Shown: positions 16,298-23,961 of the stretch, in pieces
How positions within the stretch are numbered: the first letter of the stretch is position 1
How the letters are laid out: each line of letters starts with the position of its first letter
NCBI GenBank assembly: GCA_047517485.1
Contig: JAKZSU010000140.1
Location: 1-35,028 of the forward strand
Direction: 5' to 3'
Source: JAKZSU01 sp047517485
Lineage (GTDB): Bacteria > Pseudomonadota > Alphaproteobacteria > UBA7887
DNA: 35,028 bases
Translations under genes and position numbers: made by a program
Notes under the pieces: generated by a model
Told to the model about the DNA's origin: nothing
Seen by the model: the letters and a program-made list of their open reading frames with translations, nothing else
Databases searched by the model: none

Positions 16298-17121
16298 GAC
16301 AAGTTCTCGATATCGACCTCGCCGCGAAACGCTGTCGCGGTCGGTCCGGTCATCAGCACGTGGCCATCATCCTGCCAGTCGATCGCCAGCGTTCCACCGT
16401 CGAGCGTCACCGCTGTCGCGCGCCCGGTCAGGCCACGCCGGTGCGCCGCTACCCCGGTCGCGCACGCGCCGGTGCCGCACGCCCGGGTGATGCCGACGCC
16501 GCGTTCCCACACCCGCAGGCGGATCGCGTCCGGCCCCGTCACCTGGGCCACGGAAATATTCGCGCGCTCGGGAAATAGCGGGTTGTGCTCGAGCCCCGAT
16601 CCCAGTCCGGCGAGATCCACCGCTTCCGCGTCGTCGACGAAAAAGATCGCGTGCGGATTGCCGATATTGACCGCCACAGGATCCGACAACGGGCCGTGCG
16701 CCAAATCCAAATGCAGCGTGTCGCACTCCTCGGCGAGGGGAATCTCGTTCCAGTCGAGCCGCGCCGCGCCCATGTCGACGGCGACCCGCCCGGCGCCCGC
16801 GTCGCGCGCCACCAGGACTCCGGATGCGGTCTCGATCAGCACCGTGTCGGCCTCTTTTTCTTCCATTTCCAGCCGCGCCACGCAGCGCGCCGCGTTGCCG
16901 CACGCCTCGACCTCGCCGCCGTCATGATTGCGAATGCGCATGAAGAAGTCCGCCGTCCGTGAAGGCTCCAGGGTGATCAGCTGATCGCAGCCGACCCCGG
17001 TGCGCCGATCGGCGATCGCACGCGCCCGATCGTCGGTCATCGCGATCGGCGCGGCGCGCGCATCTAGCACGACAAAATCATTGCCGATCCCGTGCATCTT
17101 GGTGAAGCGAAAAGCGGTCAT
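16294..17121 (-). CDS. dapF: diaminopimelate epimerase
   Basis: Interconverts LL- and meso-diaminopimelate for lysine and peptidoglycan synthesis. The two catalytic cysteines are present: Cys74 (EACGNAARC) and Cys215 (TRACGTGACA). Other family motifs are MHGIGNDFVVLD at residues 9-20 and NIGNPHAIFFVDD near 152. Length of 275 is standard. It is the first gene of the dapF-mtaB-ftsY-yciB operon, and its last four bases overlap the mtaB start. The brnTA cassette lies between it and ffh. Confidence 0.97.
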   Translation of the reverse strand: MTAFRFTKMHGIGNDFVVLDARAAPIAMTDDRARAIADRRTGVGCDQLITLEPSRTADFFMRIRNHDGGEVEACGNAARCVARLEMEEKEADTVLIETASGVLVARDAGAGRVAVDMGAARLDWNEIPLAEECDTLHLDLAHGPLSDPVAVNIGNPHAIFFVDDAEAVDLAGLGSGLEHNPLFPERANISVAQVTGPDAIRLRVWERGVGITRACGTGACATGVAAHRRGLTGRATAVTLDGGTLAIDWQDDGHVLMTGPTATAFRGEVDIENLS

Positions 17122-17198
17122 GGCCGGGTTATATGGGGGGCAGCCAAGCCTCGTCCAATCAATTTGTTGGTGAAACGCGGACGCCGGTCAAGGTCGAC

Positions 17199-17471
17199 TT
17201 ATCGCGCCGATCTGCGTTGCGCCTCGACAAATGACCGAAGTACCGCATTCATCCGGCCCTGATAGCCGCGGCCCTGACTTTTAAACCAACTCACAACGTC
17301 GGCATCGAACTTGGCGGTGATCTGGGTTTTCCGCCGCGACTCGGGCATCACCACGCGGGCGTCTTTCCAGAATTTTTCGTCGAATTCTGGGATGTCGGAG
17401 GTATCGATCGCATCGTCCGGCAAAGCGGCGAGTTCGTCAGCCGTCAGTTCGGTTTTGTATTTCCCGGTCAT
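17199..17471 (-). CDS. brnA: BrnA-type antitoxin
   Basis: Antitoxin of the type II BrnT/BrnA system: it binds the BrnT ribonuclease and represses the promoter. The 90-residue protein has the typical DTSDIPEFDEKFWKDARVVMP segment, where toxin contact is expected. A ribbon-helix-helix-like C-terminal part follows: KTQITAKFDADVVSWFKSQGRGYQGRMNAVLRSFVEAQ. A near-perfect GGAGG lies a few bases before the ATG at 17471, inside the end of brnT, so the antitoxin should be translated strongly. The two genes overlap by 35 bases, toxin first, which is the usual BrnTA order. Confidence 0.9.
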   Translation of the reverse strand: MTGKYKTELTADELAALPDDAIDTSDIPEFDEKFWKDARVVMPESRRKTQITAKFDADVVSWFKSQGRGYQGRMNAVLRSFVEAQRRSAR

Positions 17472-17727
17472 AGATCCTCCTTTCAGAGCGCTTCGCGGGT
17501 CTGGCCGATATAATTCGTGTCACGCCGTCTCGGTCTGTATGCACAACGACTAAAAACAGTATGTCTTCGATCACTCCCAGGCTGATGACCCTCGCTTCGC
17601 CGTAATCCTCTCGATCATCAATTCGATCATCGGTAGGACCATCAATTATACGAGCCGCTCTCTCGAAACCGATGCCGTGCTTCGCGATGTTGATTCGGTT
17701 CTTGTCTTCGTCCCACTCGAAGTCCAT
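17437..17727 (-). CDS. brnT: BrnT-type ribonuclease toxin
   Basis: Toxin of the BrnT family, a RelE-like ribonuclease that stops translation when free. The 96-residue protein has the family start FEWDEDKNRINIAKHGIGFERA, then SLGVIEDILFLVVVHTDRDGVTRIISARPAKRSERRIY. The late Arg/Lys-rich stretch (ISARPAKRSERR) contains the residues thought to be catalytic in the family. GAGGGG lies five bases before the ATG. A sigma-70-like promoter and a palindrome are visible upstream. The pair is inserted between dapF and ffh and may have been gained by transfer, although its base composition is only slightly lower in GC. Confidence 0.9.
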   Translation of the reverse strand: MDFEWDEDKNRINIAKHGIGFERAARIIDGPTDDRIDDREDYGEARVISLGVIEDILFLVVVHTDRDGVTRIISARPAKRSERRIYDREIQNRTDG

Positions 17728-17751
17728 ACACGCCCCTCAACCCACCGGGTT

Positions 17752-17780
17752 ATAATAATTATTTTTATAATGTTTTTCAA
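17752..17780 (-). promoter_or_regulatory. predicted brnTA promoter with overlapping palindrome
   Basis: On the minus strand, TTGAAA (17775-17780) and TATTAT (17752-17757) are 17 bases apart. The region is strikingly AT-rich for this genome. A perfect 10-bp palindrome, AATAATTATT (17754-17763), covers the -10 element and is a candidate BrnA operator. Transcription would start about 18 bases before brnT. Confidence 0.5.
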
Positions 17781-17828
17781 GCTGTGGAGACAAGAAAACC
17801 TCGTTTAAGCCGAACCCTCCCCCTCACC

Positions 17829-17856
17829 TTGACTTACCCCCGCGATTGACGATTAT
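17829..17856 (+). promoter_or_regulatory. possible ffh promoter
   Basis: TTGACT (17829-17834) and GATTAT (17851-17856) are 16 bases apart, about 64 bases before the ffh start. The match is partial (5/6 and 4/6), and it is the best candidate in the ffh-brnT intergenic region. Confidence 0.35.
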
Positions 17857-17919
17857 GGCGCCTCTCGTTTTCCGGGGGCCGACCACGTTCGGCGCCCCGT
17901 TATTACTTGGGTAATCGCC

Positions 17920-19284
17920 ATGTTCGACACCCTCGCCGACCGTTTCGGCGACATATTCGATCGTCTGAAAAAGCGCGGCGCGTTGAGCGAGGCCGACGTG
18001 ACGGCGGCGCTACGCGAGGTGCGCGTGGCGTTGCTCGAGGCCGATGTCGCGCTGCCGGTGGTCAAGACCTTCATCGACGGGGTGCGGACACGTGCCACCG
18101 GCGCGGAGGTGCTGAATAGCGTCACTCCGGGCCAGATGGTGGTCAAGATCGTCAACGATCACCTGATCGAGATGCTCGGCGGCGAGCCGGTGCCCCTCGA
18201 TCTCGCGGCGACCCCGCCGGTGGCGATCATGATGGTCGGCCTGCAGGGCTCGGGCAAGACCACCAGCACCGCCAAATTGGCGATGAGTCTGACCAAGCGC
18301 GAGCGCAAGAAAGTCATGGTCGCCTCGCTCGATGTCCAGCGCCCCGCCGCCCAGGAGCAGCTCCGGGTGCTTGCCGAACAAGCCGAGGTCGCCAGTCTGC
18401 CGATCGTCGCCGGCCAGCAGCCGGTCGATATCGCCAATCGCGCGATGCAAGCCGCGCGCCTCGGCGGCTATGACGTGATTTTGTTGGATACCGCCGGCCG
18501 CCTCCATGTCGACGAAGCCCTGATGGCCGAGCTCGCCGCGGTCCAGGCGGCGGCGATGCCGGTCGAGACCCTGCTCGTCGCCGACGCGCTGACCGGCCAG
18601 GACGCGGTCACCATCGCCGCTACTTTCAAGCAACGCGCCAATATCACCGGCATTATGCTCACCCGGATCGACGGCGACGGTCGCGGCGGCGCGGCGCTCA
18701 GCATGCGCAGCGTCACCGGCTGTCCGATTAAGCTGGTCGGCACCGGCGAAAAGCTCGACGCGCTCGAGGCGTTCCACCCGGATCGCATCGCATCGCGCAT
18801 TCTCGGCATGGGCGACGTCGTCTCGCTGGTCGAGAAGGCCGCCGAGACCATTGAGCAGGACGAGGCCGAGAAACTCGCCGCCAAGGTCGCCAAGGGGAAG
18901 TTCGACCTCGACGATCTCGCCGCGCAATTGCGCCAGGTCCGCCGCATGGGCGGCATGGAAGGGCTGATGGGCATGTTGCCCGGCATCGCCAAGGTCAAGA
19001 AGCAAATGGCCGGCGCCAATGTCGATGAAAAAATGATCGGCCGGCAAGAGGCGATCATCTCGTCGATGACGCCCAAGGAACGCCGCAACGTCAAACTGTT
19101 GAACGGCTCCCGCAAGCGGCGCATCGCGTCGGGATCGGGAACCACCGTGCAAGACGTTAACCGACTGCTCAAGCAGTTCAAGGACATGAACCTGATGATG
19201 AAGCGGGTCAAGAAGATGGGCAAAAAGGGCATGATGCGTCACGGCATGGCCGGCATGATGCCGCCCGGATTTCCCACCCGTTGA
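17920..19284 (+). CDS. ffh: signal recognition particle protein Ffh
   Basis: SRP54 GTPase that binds signal sequences and 4.5S RNA and delivers ribosomes to FtsY. The N domain covers about 1-90. The G domain has G1 GLQGSGKTT (107-115), DVQRPAAQEQL, DTAGRLHVDEALM, TRIDGDGRGGAALS and GTGEKLDALEAFHPDRIASRILGMGD. The M domain starts near residue 300, with the RNA-binding GSRKRRIASGSGTTVQDVNRLLKQF and a Met-rich C-terminus (NLMMKRVKKMGKKGMMRHGMAGMM) forming the signal-peptide groove. Length of 454 is normal. It heads the long plus-strand operon of ribosome and leucine genes. Confidence 0.97.
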   Translation: MFDTLADRFGDIFDRLKKRGALSEADVTAALREVRVALLEADVALPVVKTFIDGVRTRATGAEVLNSVTPGQMVVKIVNDHLIEMLGGEPVPLDLAATPPVAIMMVGLQGSGKTTSTAKLAMSLTKRERKKVMVASLDVQRPAAQEQLRVLAEQAEVASLPIVAGQQPVDIANRAMQAARLGGYDVILLDTAGRLHVDEALMAELAAVQAAAMPVETLLVADALTGQDAVTIAATFKQRANITGIMLTRIDGDGRGGAALSMRSVTGCPIKLVGTGEKLDALEAFHPDRIASRILGMGDVVSLVEKAAETIEQDEAEKLAAKVAKGKFDLDDLAAQLRQVRRMGGMEGLMGMLPGIAKVKKQMAGANVDEKMIGRQEAIISSMTPKERRNVKLLNGSRKRRIASGSGTTVQDVNRLLKQFKDMNLMMKRVKKMGKKGMMRHGMAGMMPPGFPTR

Positions 19285-19362
19285 GTTACCGAGCCAATTC
19301 TTATATGAGTCTGCGCGCGGACGGTGGTGCACCGCTTCGCGTTTACCAAGGAGAATGACTTC

Positions 19363-20160
19363 ATGGCGCTAAAAATTCGTTTGGCGCGCGCCGGCGCCAA
19401 GAAACGACCGCACTACCGTATCGTCGTCGCCGATTCGCGTAGCCCGCGCGACGGCCGCTTCGTCGAGAAAGTCGGCATTTACGATCCGTTGCAGCCGAAA
19501 GGCAGTCCCGAGCGCGTGAAGCTCAACGAAGAGCGGATCAAATATTGGCTCGGCCATGGCGCCACGCCGTCCGACCGGGTCGGTCGCTTCCTCGGCGCGG
19601 CGGAGATCATCGCCATGCCGGCGCAGCGCAACAATCCGCAAAAAGCCAAGCCCAAGGCGAAGGCCGTTGAGCGTCTCGAGGCGGAAAAGGCGGCGGCTGA
19701 AGCTGCCACGGCGGCACCGCCCGAGGAAGCGCCGGCCGAGGAAGCGCCGGCCGAGGAAGCGCCGGCCGAGGAAGCGCCGGCTGAAGAGGCGCCGGCTGAA
19801 GAGGCCGCCGCCGAGGAAGCGCCCGCCGAGGAGGCCCCCGCTGAGGAGGCATCGGCTGAAGAAGCGCCCGCCGAGGAAGCTCCCGCTGAAGAGGCATCGG
19901 CCGAAGAAGCCCCGGCCGAAGAAGCCCGCGCTGAAATTGCGCCGGCTGAAGAAGCCCCAGCCGAGGAAGCTCCGGCGGAAGAAGCCGCCGCCGAGGAGGC
20001 TCCCGCTGACGAAGCGCCAGCTGAACAAGCCCCTGCCGAGGAAGCTCCGGCGGAAGAAGCCGCCACTGAGAAGGCTCCCGCTGACGAAGCCCCGTCTGAC
20101 GAGGCCCCGGCTGACGAAGCTTCCGCCGACGACGCAGGCGAAGAGAAAAAAGAAGAATAG
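19363..20160 (+). CDS. rpsP: ribosomal protein S16 with a very long acidic Ala/Pro/Glu repeat tail
   Basis: Small-subunit ribosomal protein. The ATG at 19363 (MALKIRLARAGAKKRPHYR) has an AAGGAG element upstream. Residues 1-82 are a complete S16 (VVADSRSPRDGRFVEKVGIYDP, RIKYWLGHGATPSDRV). S16 is normally 80-100 residues; this one is 265. A basic linker (about 95-120) leads into about 140 residues of near-exact pentapeptide repeats of the EEAPA type with APAD, EEASA and EEAAA variants, ending GEEKKEE. The first units are also near-identical at the DNA level (15-bp period, around 19733-19800), while later ones have drifted in codon use, so protein composition appears to be selected. Many alphaproteobacterial S16 proteins have some Ala/Glu tail, but this is extreme. 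The tail is probably disordered and strongly negative. Confidence 0.95.
   Translation: MALKIRLARAGAKKRPHYRIVVADSRSPRDGRFVEKVGIYDPLQPKGSPERVKLNEERIKYWLGHGATPSDRVGRFLGAAEIIAMPAQRNNPQKAKPKAKAVERLEAEKAAAEAATAAPPEEAPAEEAPAEEAPAEEAPAEEAPAEEAAAEEAPAEEAPAEEASAEEAPAEEAPAEEASAEEAPAEEARAEIAPAEEAPAEEAPAEEAAAEEAPADEAPAEQAPAEEAPAEEAATEKAPADEAPSDEAPADEASADDAGEEKKEE
19718..20140 (+). repeat. 15-bp coding repeat tract in rpsP
   Basis: Tandem codon repeats encoding Glu-Glu-Ala-Pro-Ala units within the S16 tail. The 15-base unit GAGGAAGCGCCGGCC occurs several times with almost no change near 19735-19785. Further on, the codons vary (GAA/GAG, GCT/GCC/GCG) while the peptide pattern is kept. Replication slippage is the likely origin. 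Confidence 0.85.
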
Positions 20161-20168
20161 GGACACCG

Positions 20169-20726
20169 GTGACGAACGGCGGCGAACAGGAGCCCGTCCA
20201 AACCATTTGTGTCGCGGCGATCGCCGGCGCGCAGGGGGTGCGCGGCGCCGTCCGCATCAAGAGTTTTACCGAGGATCCGGCGTCGATCGGCGCCCTAGCC
20301 GGGCTTGCCGACGAACACGGCCGCCCGGTCCGCTTGACCGTGTCGGAGACCCGCGGCGATCGCGTGATCGCGCGCATCGAGGGGGTTGGTGACCGCGATT
20401 CCGCGCAAGCACTCAAGGGCACCCGGCTGTACATTCCCCGCGCCGCCTTGCCCGACGCTGCCGAAGATGAGTATTACCATGCCGATTTGATCGGCCTCGC
20501 GGTCGAAACCTTGGACGGCGCGGCGCTTGGCACGGTTAAGGCGATGCACGATTTCGGCGCCGGCGATATTGTTGAGATTGACGGCGATGGGGCTGCTTTC
20601 CTGATGCCGTTCAACGGCGCCACCGTGCCCCATGTCGATCTCGGCGGGCGCCGCATGGTGGTCGATCCGCCGCCCGGTCTTCCCGGGTTCCCCGGGGACA
20701 AAGACGGTGACGAGGGCGGCCAATGA
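20169..20726 (+). CDS. rimM: 16S rRNA processing protein RimM
   Basis: Ribosome maturation factor that binds S19 and assists 30S head assembly. The start is GTG at 20169, preceded by AGGGA. The RimM domain has VAAIAGAQGVRGAVRIKSFTEDP near residue 15. The PRC-barrel domain follows at about 95-170 with EYYHADLIGLAVETLDG, GTVKAMHDFGAGDIVEI and LMPFNGATVPHVDLGGRRMVVDPPPGL. It lies eight bases after rpsP and overlaps trmD by four bases, the classical rpsP-rimM-trmD-rplS order. Confidence 0.95.
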   Translation: MTNGGEQEPVQTICVAAIAGAQGVRGAVRIKSFTEDPASIGALAGLADEHGRPVRLTVSETRGDRVIARIEGVGDRDSAQALKGTRLYIPRAALPDAAEDEYYHADLIGLAVETLDGAALGTVKAMHDFGAGDIVEIDGDGAAFLMPFNGATVPHVDLGGRRMVVDPPPGLPGFPGDKDGDEGGQ

Positions 20727-21451
20727 CCGCCGTGAAACCCTGGACGGCGCGGGTGCTGACCCTCTATCCGAGTATGTTCCCCGGCCCGCTCGCCCACGCG
20801 CTCGCCGGCAAGGCGCTCGAAGACGGTCTATGGGCGCTGGAAACGGTGGACATTCGCGACTTTGCGCGCGATAAACACCGCTCCGTCGATGATACGCCGT
20901 TCGGCGGCGGCCCCGGCATGGTGATGCGCGCGGATGTGTTGGCGGCGGCGGTCGATGCCGCGGCCGCCTCTGGGGGGGCGGATCAGGCGCGACTTTGCCT
21001 GACGCCCCGCGGTGCGCCGTTGTCCCAGGCACGGGTCCGCGGCCTATCGCGCACGGCCGATATCATGGTGGTGTGCGGCCGGTTCGAGGGGATCGACCAG
21101 CGGGTCATTGAGGCGCGCGATCTCGAGGAGGTCAGCCTCGGCGACTTTGTCCTGTCTGGGGGCGAAGTGGCGGCGATGGCATTGATCGACGCCTGTGTCC
21201 GTTTGTTGCCGGGCGTTGTCGGGGGCGCGGAAGTGCTGGAGGAAGAAAGTTTCGACGCGGGCCTTTTGGAATACCCGCACTACACACGGCCCCGGGATTG
21301 GGACGGTCGCGCGGTGCCCGGCGTTTTGCTAAGCGGCCATCACGCGGATATCCAGACCTGGCGGCAAGCAGAGCGCGAACGCGCGACGCGAGTCCGACGA
21401 CCGGACCTGTGGCGCCGCTACCGCGATACAGAGATCGACGAGACAGACTAG
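20723..21451 (+). CDS. trmD: tRNA (guanine37-N1)-methyltransferase TrmD
   Basis: Methylates G37 of tRNAs, preventing +1 frameshifts; uses S-adenosylmethionine bound in a trefoil knot. Visible motifs are RVLTLYPSMFPGPL at the N-terminus, DDTPFGGGPGMVMRADV (about 55-70), VCGRFEGIDQRVIE, the knot EEVSLGDFVLSGGEVAAMALIDA and the substrate loop LLEYPHYTRPRDWDGRAVP. Length of 242 is standard. The start overlaps rimM (ATGA). A short T-run follows the stop, but rplS begins only 23 bases later. Confidence 0.97.
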   Translation: MTAVKPWTARVLTLYPSMFPGPLAHALAGKALEDGLWALETVDIRDFARDKHRSVDDTPFGGGPGMVMRADVLAAAVDAAAASGGADQARLCLTPRGAPLSQARVRGLSRTADIMVVCGRFEGIDQRVIEARDLEEVSLGDFVLSGGEVAAMALIDACVRLLPGVVGGAEVLEEESFDAGLLEYPHYTRPRDWDGRAVPGVLLSGHHADIQTWRQAERERATRVRRPDLWRRYRDTEIDETD

Positions 21452-21474
21452 TTTTTTGCAATAGGATGACGGCT

Positions 21475-21876
21475 ATGAACATCATTGAAGAGCTCGAACA
21501 AGAGCAGATAGCGCGTTTGAGCGAGGGCCGCGAAGTGCCTAAGTTCGGTGCCGGCGACACGCTGCGGGTCAGCGTCCGCGTGGTCGAGGGCAGTCGCTCG
21601 CGCCTGCAGGCGTTCGAGGGCGTGTGCATCGCCCGCGCCAACAAGGGCGTGAATTCCAACTTCACCGTTCGCAAGCTGTCGTATGGCGAAGGTGTCGAAC
21701 GCGTCTTTCCGCTCTATTCGCCGTTGGTCGAGAAGATCGAGGTGATGCGCCGGGGCGCTGTGCGTCGCGCCAAGCTCTATTATCTGCGCGGGCGGACCGG
21801 CAAGGCGGCGCGAATTTCCGAGAAGCGCGAGGAACGCGCGCCGAAGGCCGCCAAGAAACCCGCGTCCGGGGCCTGA
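21475..21876 (+). CDS. rplS: ribosomal protein L19
   Basis: Large-subunit protein at the 30S-50S interface. The start is set at ATG 21475 (MNIIEELEQEQI), which matches the family start and has AGGA about eight bases upstream. Another in-frame ATG at 21466 would add three residues. Conserved parts are FGAGDTLRVSVRVVEGSRSRLQAFEGVCIAR and FTVRKLSYGEGVERVFPLYSPLVEKIEV, then RRAKLYYLRGRTGKAARI. A lysine/alanine-rich extension ends the protein. Eleven bases separate it from leuC, so the leucine genes are probably cotranscribed with the ribosomal genes. Confidence 0.96.
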   Translation: MNIIEELEQEQIARLSEGREVPKFGAGDTLRVSVRVVEGSRSRLQAFEGVCIARANKGVNSNFTVRKLSYGEGVERVFPLYSPLVEKIEVMRRGAVRRAKLYYLRGRTGKAARISEKREERAPKAAKKPASGA

Positions 21877-21887
21877 CCGAGCCGGTC

Positions 21888-23300
21888 ATGGCCGCGCCGC
21901 GCACGCTCTTCGACAAGATTTGGGACGCCCACCTGGTCGAGACCCAGGACGACGGCACGGCGCTGATTTACGTCGACCGCCATCTGGTCCACGAAGTGAC
22001 CAGCCCGCAAGCCTTCGAGGGTCTGCGTCTTTCGGGACGCACGGTGCGCCGGCCCGAGGCCAATCTCGCGGTCGCCGATCATAATATTCCCACTGTCGCC
22101 GCCGAGCGCGCCGCCGGGATCGCCGACGAGACCTCGCGCATTCAGGTCGAGACCCTGATCGCGAACTGCGCCGAATTCGGCGTGCCCTATTTCGCGGTCG
22201 ACGATATTCGCCAAGGCATCGTCCACATCATCGGGCCGGAACAGGGCTTCACCCTGCCCGGCACCACCATCGTCTGCGGCGATAGCCACACCGCGACCCA
22301 CGGCGCCTTCGGCGCGCTCGCCTTCGGTATCGGCACCAGCGAGGTCGAGCATGTGCTCGCCACCCAGACGCTGATCCAGCAGCGGCCGCGTAACATGCGG
22401 ATCACCGTCGACGGCGCGCTGCCGGCGGGGATCACCGCCAAGGACGTCATCCTCAGCATCATCGGCCGCATAGGCACCGCCGGCGGTACCGGCAAGGTCA
22501 TCGAATACGCCGGCGAGGCGATCCGAGCCCTGTCGATGGAAGGCCGCATGACGGTCTGCAACATGTCGATCGAGGCCGGCGCGCGTGCCGGCTTGATCGC
22601 GCCCGACGACACCACGTTCGATTATCTCAAGGGCCGCCCGATGGCGCCCAAGGCCGGCGCCTGGGAGCAGGCCGAGACTTATTGGCGCACCTTGGGCACC
22701 GACGACGGCGCGACTTTCGACGAAGAGATCCGCCTCGACGCGGCGGCCTTGGTGCCGCACGTCACCTGGGGCACCAGCCCGCAGGACGTCCTCCCGGTGA
22801 CCGGCGCGGTGCCTGATCCAGCCGACGAGGCCGATCCCGGCCGCCGCGCGTCGATCGAGCGCAGCCTGGCGTATATGGCGCTCACCCCCGGCACGCCGCT
22901 GCGTGATCTCGCAATCGACCGGGTTTTTATCGGCTCGTGCACCAATGGACGGATCGAGGATTTGCGTGCCGCGGCGGAAATCGCGCGCGGGCGAAAAGTG
23001 GCCGCAACCGTCGGCGCGATGATTGTGCCCGGCTCCGGCTTGGTCAAATATCAGGCGGAGGAAGAAGGCCTCGACAAGGTTTTCCTCGCCGCCGGTTTCG
23101 AGTGGCGCGAGCCCGGCTGTTCGATGTGTCTGGCGATGAACGCCGACCAGTTGGAACCCGGTGAACGCTGCGCATCGACATCCAACCGTAATTTCGAGGG
23201 GCGCCAGGGACGGGGCGGGCGCACCCATTTGGTCAGCCCGGCGATGGCCGTGGCGGCGGCGGTGATGGGCCACATCGCCGATGTCCGCGATCTCGACTGA
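21888..23300 (+). CDS. leuC: 3-isopropylmalate dehydratase large subunit
   Basis: Catalytic subunit of isopropylmalate isomerase, an aconitase-family 4Fe-4S enzyme of leucine synthesis. Cluster ligands are Cys351 (FIGSCTNGR), Cys411 and Cys414 (EPGCSMCLAMN). Active-site stretches VADHNIPT (about 62-69) and VCGDSHTATHGAFGALAFGIGTSEVEHVLATQ are intact. Length of 470 is normal. It works as a heterodimer with LeuD, encoded nine bases downstream. The ATG at 21888 gives the expected MAAPRTLFDKIWDAHLV start. Confidence 0.97.
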   Translation: MAAPRTLFDKIWDAHLVETQDDGTALIYVDRHLVHEVTSPQAFEGLRLSGRTVRRPEANLAVADHNIPTVAAERAAGIADETSRIQVETLIANCAEFGVPYFAVDDIRQGIVHIIGPEQGFTLPGTTIVCGDSHTATHGAFGALAFGIGTSEVEHVLATQTLIQQRPRNMRITVDGALPAGITAKDVILSIIGRIGTAGGTGKVIEYAGEAIRALSMEGRMTVCNMSIEAGARAGLIAPDDTTFDYLKGRPMAPKAGAWEQAETYWRTLGTDDGATFDEEIRLDAAALVPHVTWGTSPQDVLPVTGAVPDPADEADPGRRASIERSLAYMALTPGTPLRDLAIDRVFIGSCTNGRIEDLRAAAEIARGRKVAATVGAMIVPGSGLVKYQAEEEGLDKVFLAAGFEWREPGCSMCLAMNADQLEPGERCASTSNRNFEGRQGRGGRTHLVSPAMAVAAAVMGHIADVRDLD

Positions 23301-23309
23301 GGAAGAGCG

Positions 23310-23915
23310 ATGGAACCGTTCCGCAAATTGACCGGCGTTGCCGCGCCGTTGCCGATGATCAATGTCGATACCGACAAGATCATTCCCAAGCAGTTTCTCA
23401 AGACCATCAAGCGCACCGGCCTCGGCGCTCACCTGTTCGACGAGATGCGCTTTACTCCCGATGGCGCCGAGATCCCGGACTTCGTGCTCAACAAGCCGGC
23501 GTACCGGGCCGCCGAAGTGCTGATCGCCGGCGATAATTTCGGCTGCGGCTCGAGCCGCGAGCACGCGCCCTGGGCGTTGCTCGATTTCGGCATCCGCTGC
23601 GTCATCGCGCCGAGCTACGCCGATATCTTCTACAACAATTGTTTCAAGAACGGCATCTTGCCGATCATCCTGCCGAAACAGCAGGTCGAGGCCTTGATGG
23701 GCCAAGCGGAGCAAGGCTCGAACACCCGCTTCACCGTCGATCTGGAAGCCAACGAAATCATCGCGCCCGATGGCGCCAGGATCGCTTTCGAGATCGATCC
23801 ATTCCGTCGTCAGTGCCTATTGGATGGGCTCGACGATATCGGCCTCACGCTTGAGCGTGAGACCTCGATCACCGGATTCGAGGATAAACACCGGACCAGT
23901 CAACCCTGGCTTTGA
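23310..23915 (+). CDS. leuD: 3-isopropylmalate dehydratase small subunit
   Basis: Swivel-domain subunit that completes the LeuC active site. Typical motifs are INVDTDKIIPKQFLKTIKRTGLG near residue 18, GDNFGCGSSREHAPWALLDFGIRCVIAPSYADIF near 73, and NNCFKNGILPIIL. The protein of 201 residues is standard. A GAAGAG element lies before the ATG. It follows leuC by nine bases and precedes leuB by 46. Confidence 0.97.
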   Translation: MEPFRKLTGVAAPLPMINVDTDKIIPKQFLKTIKRTGLGAHLFDEMRFTPDGAEIPDFVLNKPAYRAAEVLIAGDNFGCGSSREHAPWALLDFGIRCVIAPSYADIFYNNCFKNGILPIILPKQQVEALMGQAEQGSNTRFTVDLEANEIIAPDGARIAFEIDPFRRQCLLDGLDDIGLTLERETSITGFEDKHRTSQPWL

Positions 23916-23961
23916 TCCGACCGATAATTCGCTAACCATACGACGACGAAAAGAGGTGAAC

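Noticed and set aside
19479..20201. Minus-strand frame encoding Ala-Ser-Gly repeats opposite the rpsP tail
   Set aside because: It is the complement of the EEAPA repeats; the plus-strand frame has the S16 core, start site and operon position.
21780..23714. 644-codon open frame antisense to leuC and leuD
   Set aside because: It mirrors two complete conserved genes, has no family motif and is rich in Arg/Ala/Gly/His/Asp as expected for the opposite strand of high-GC coding DNA.
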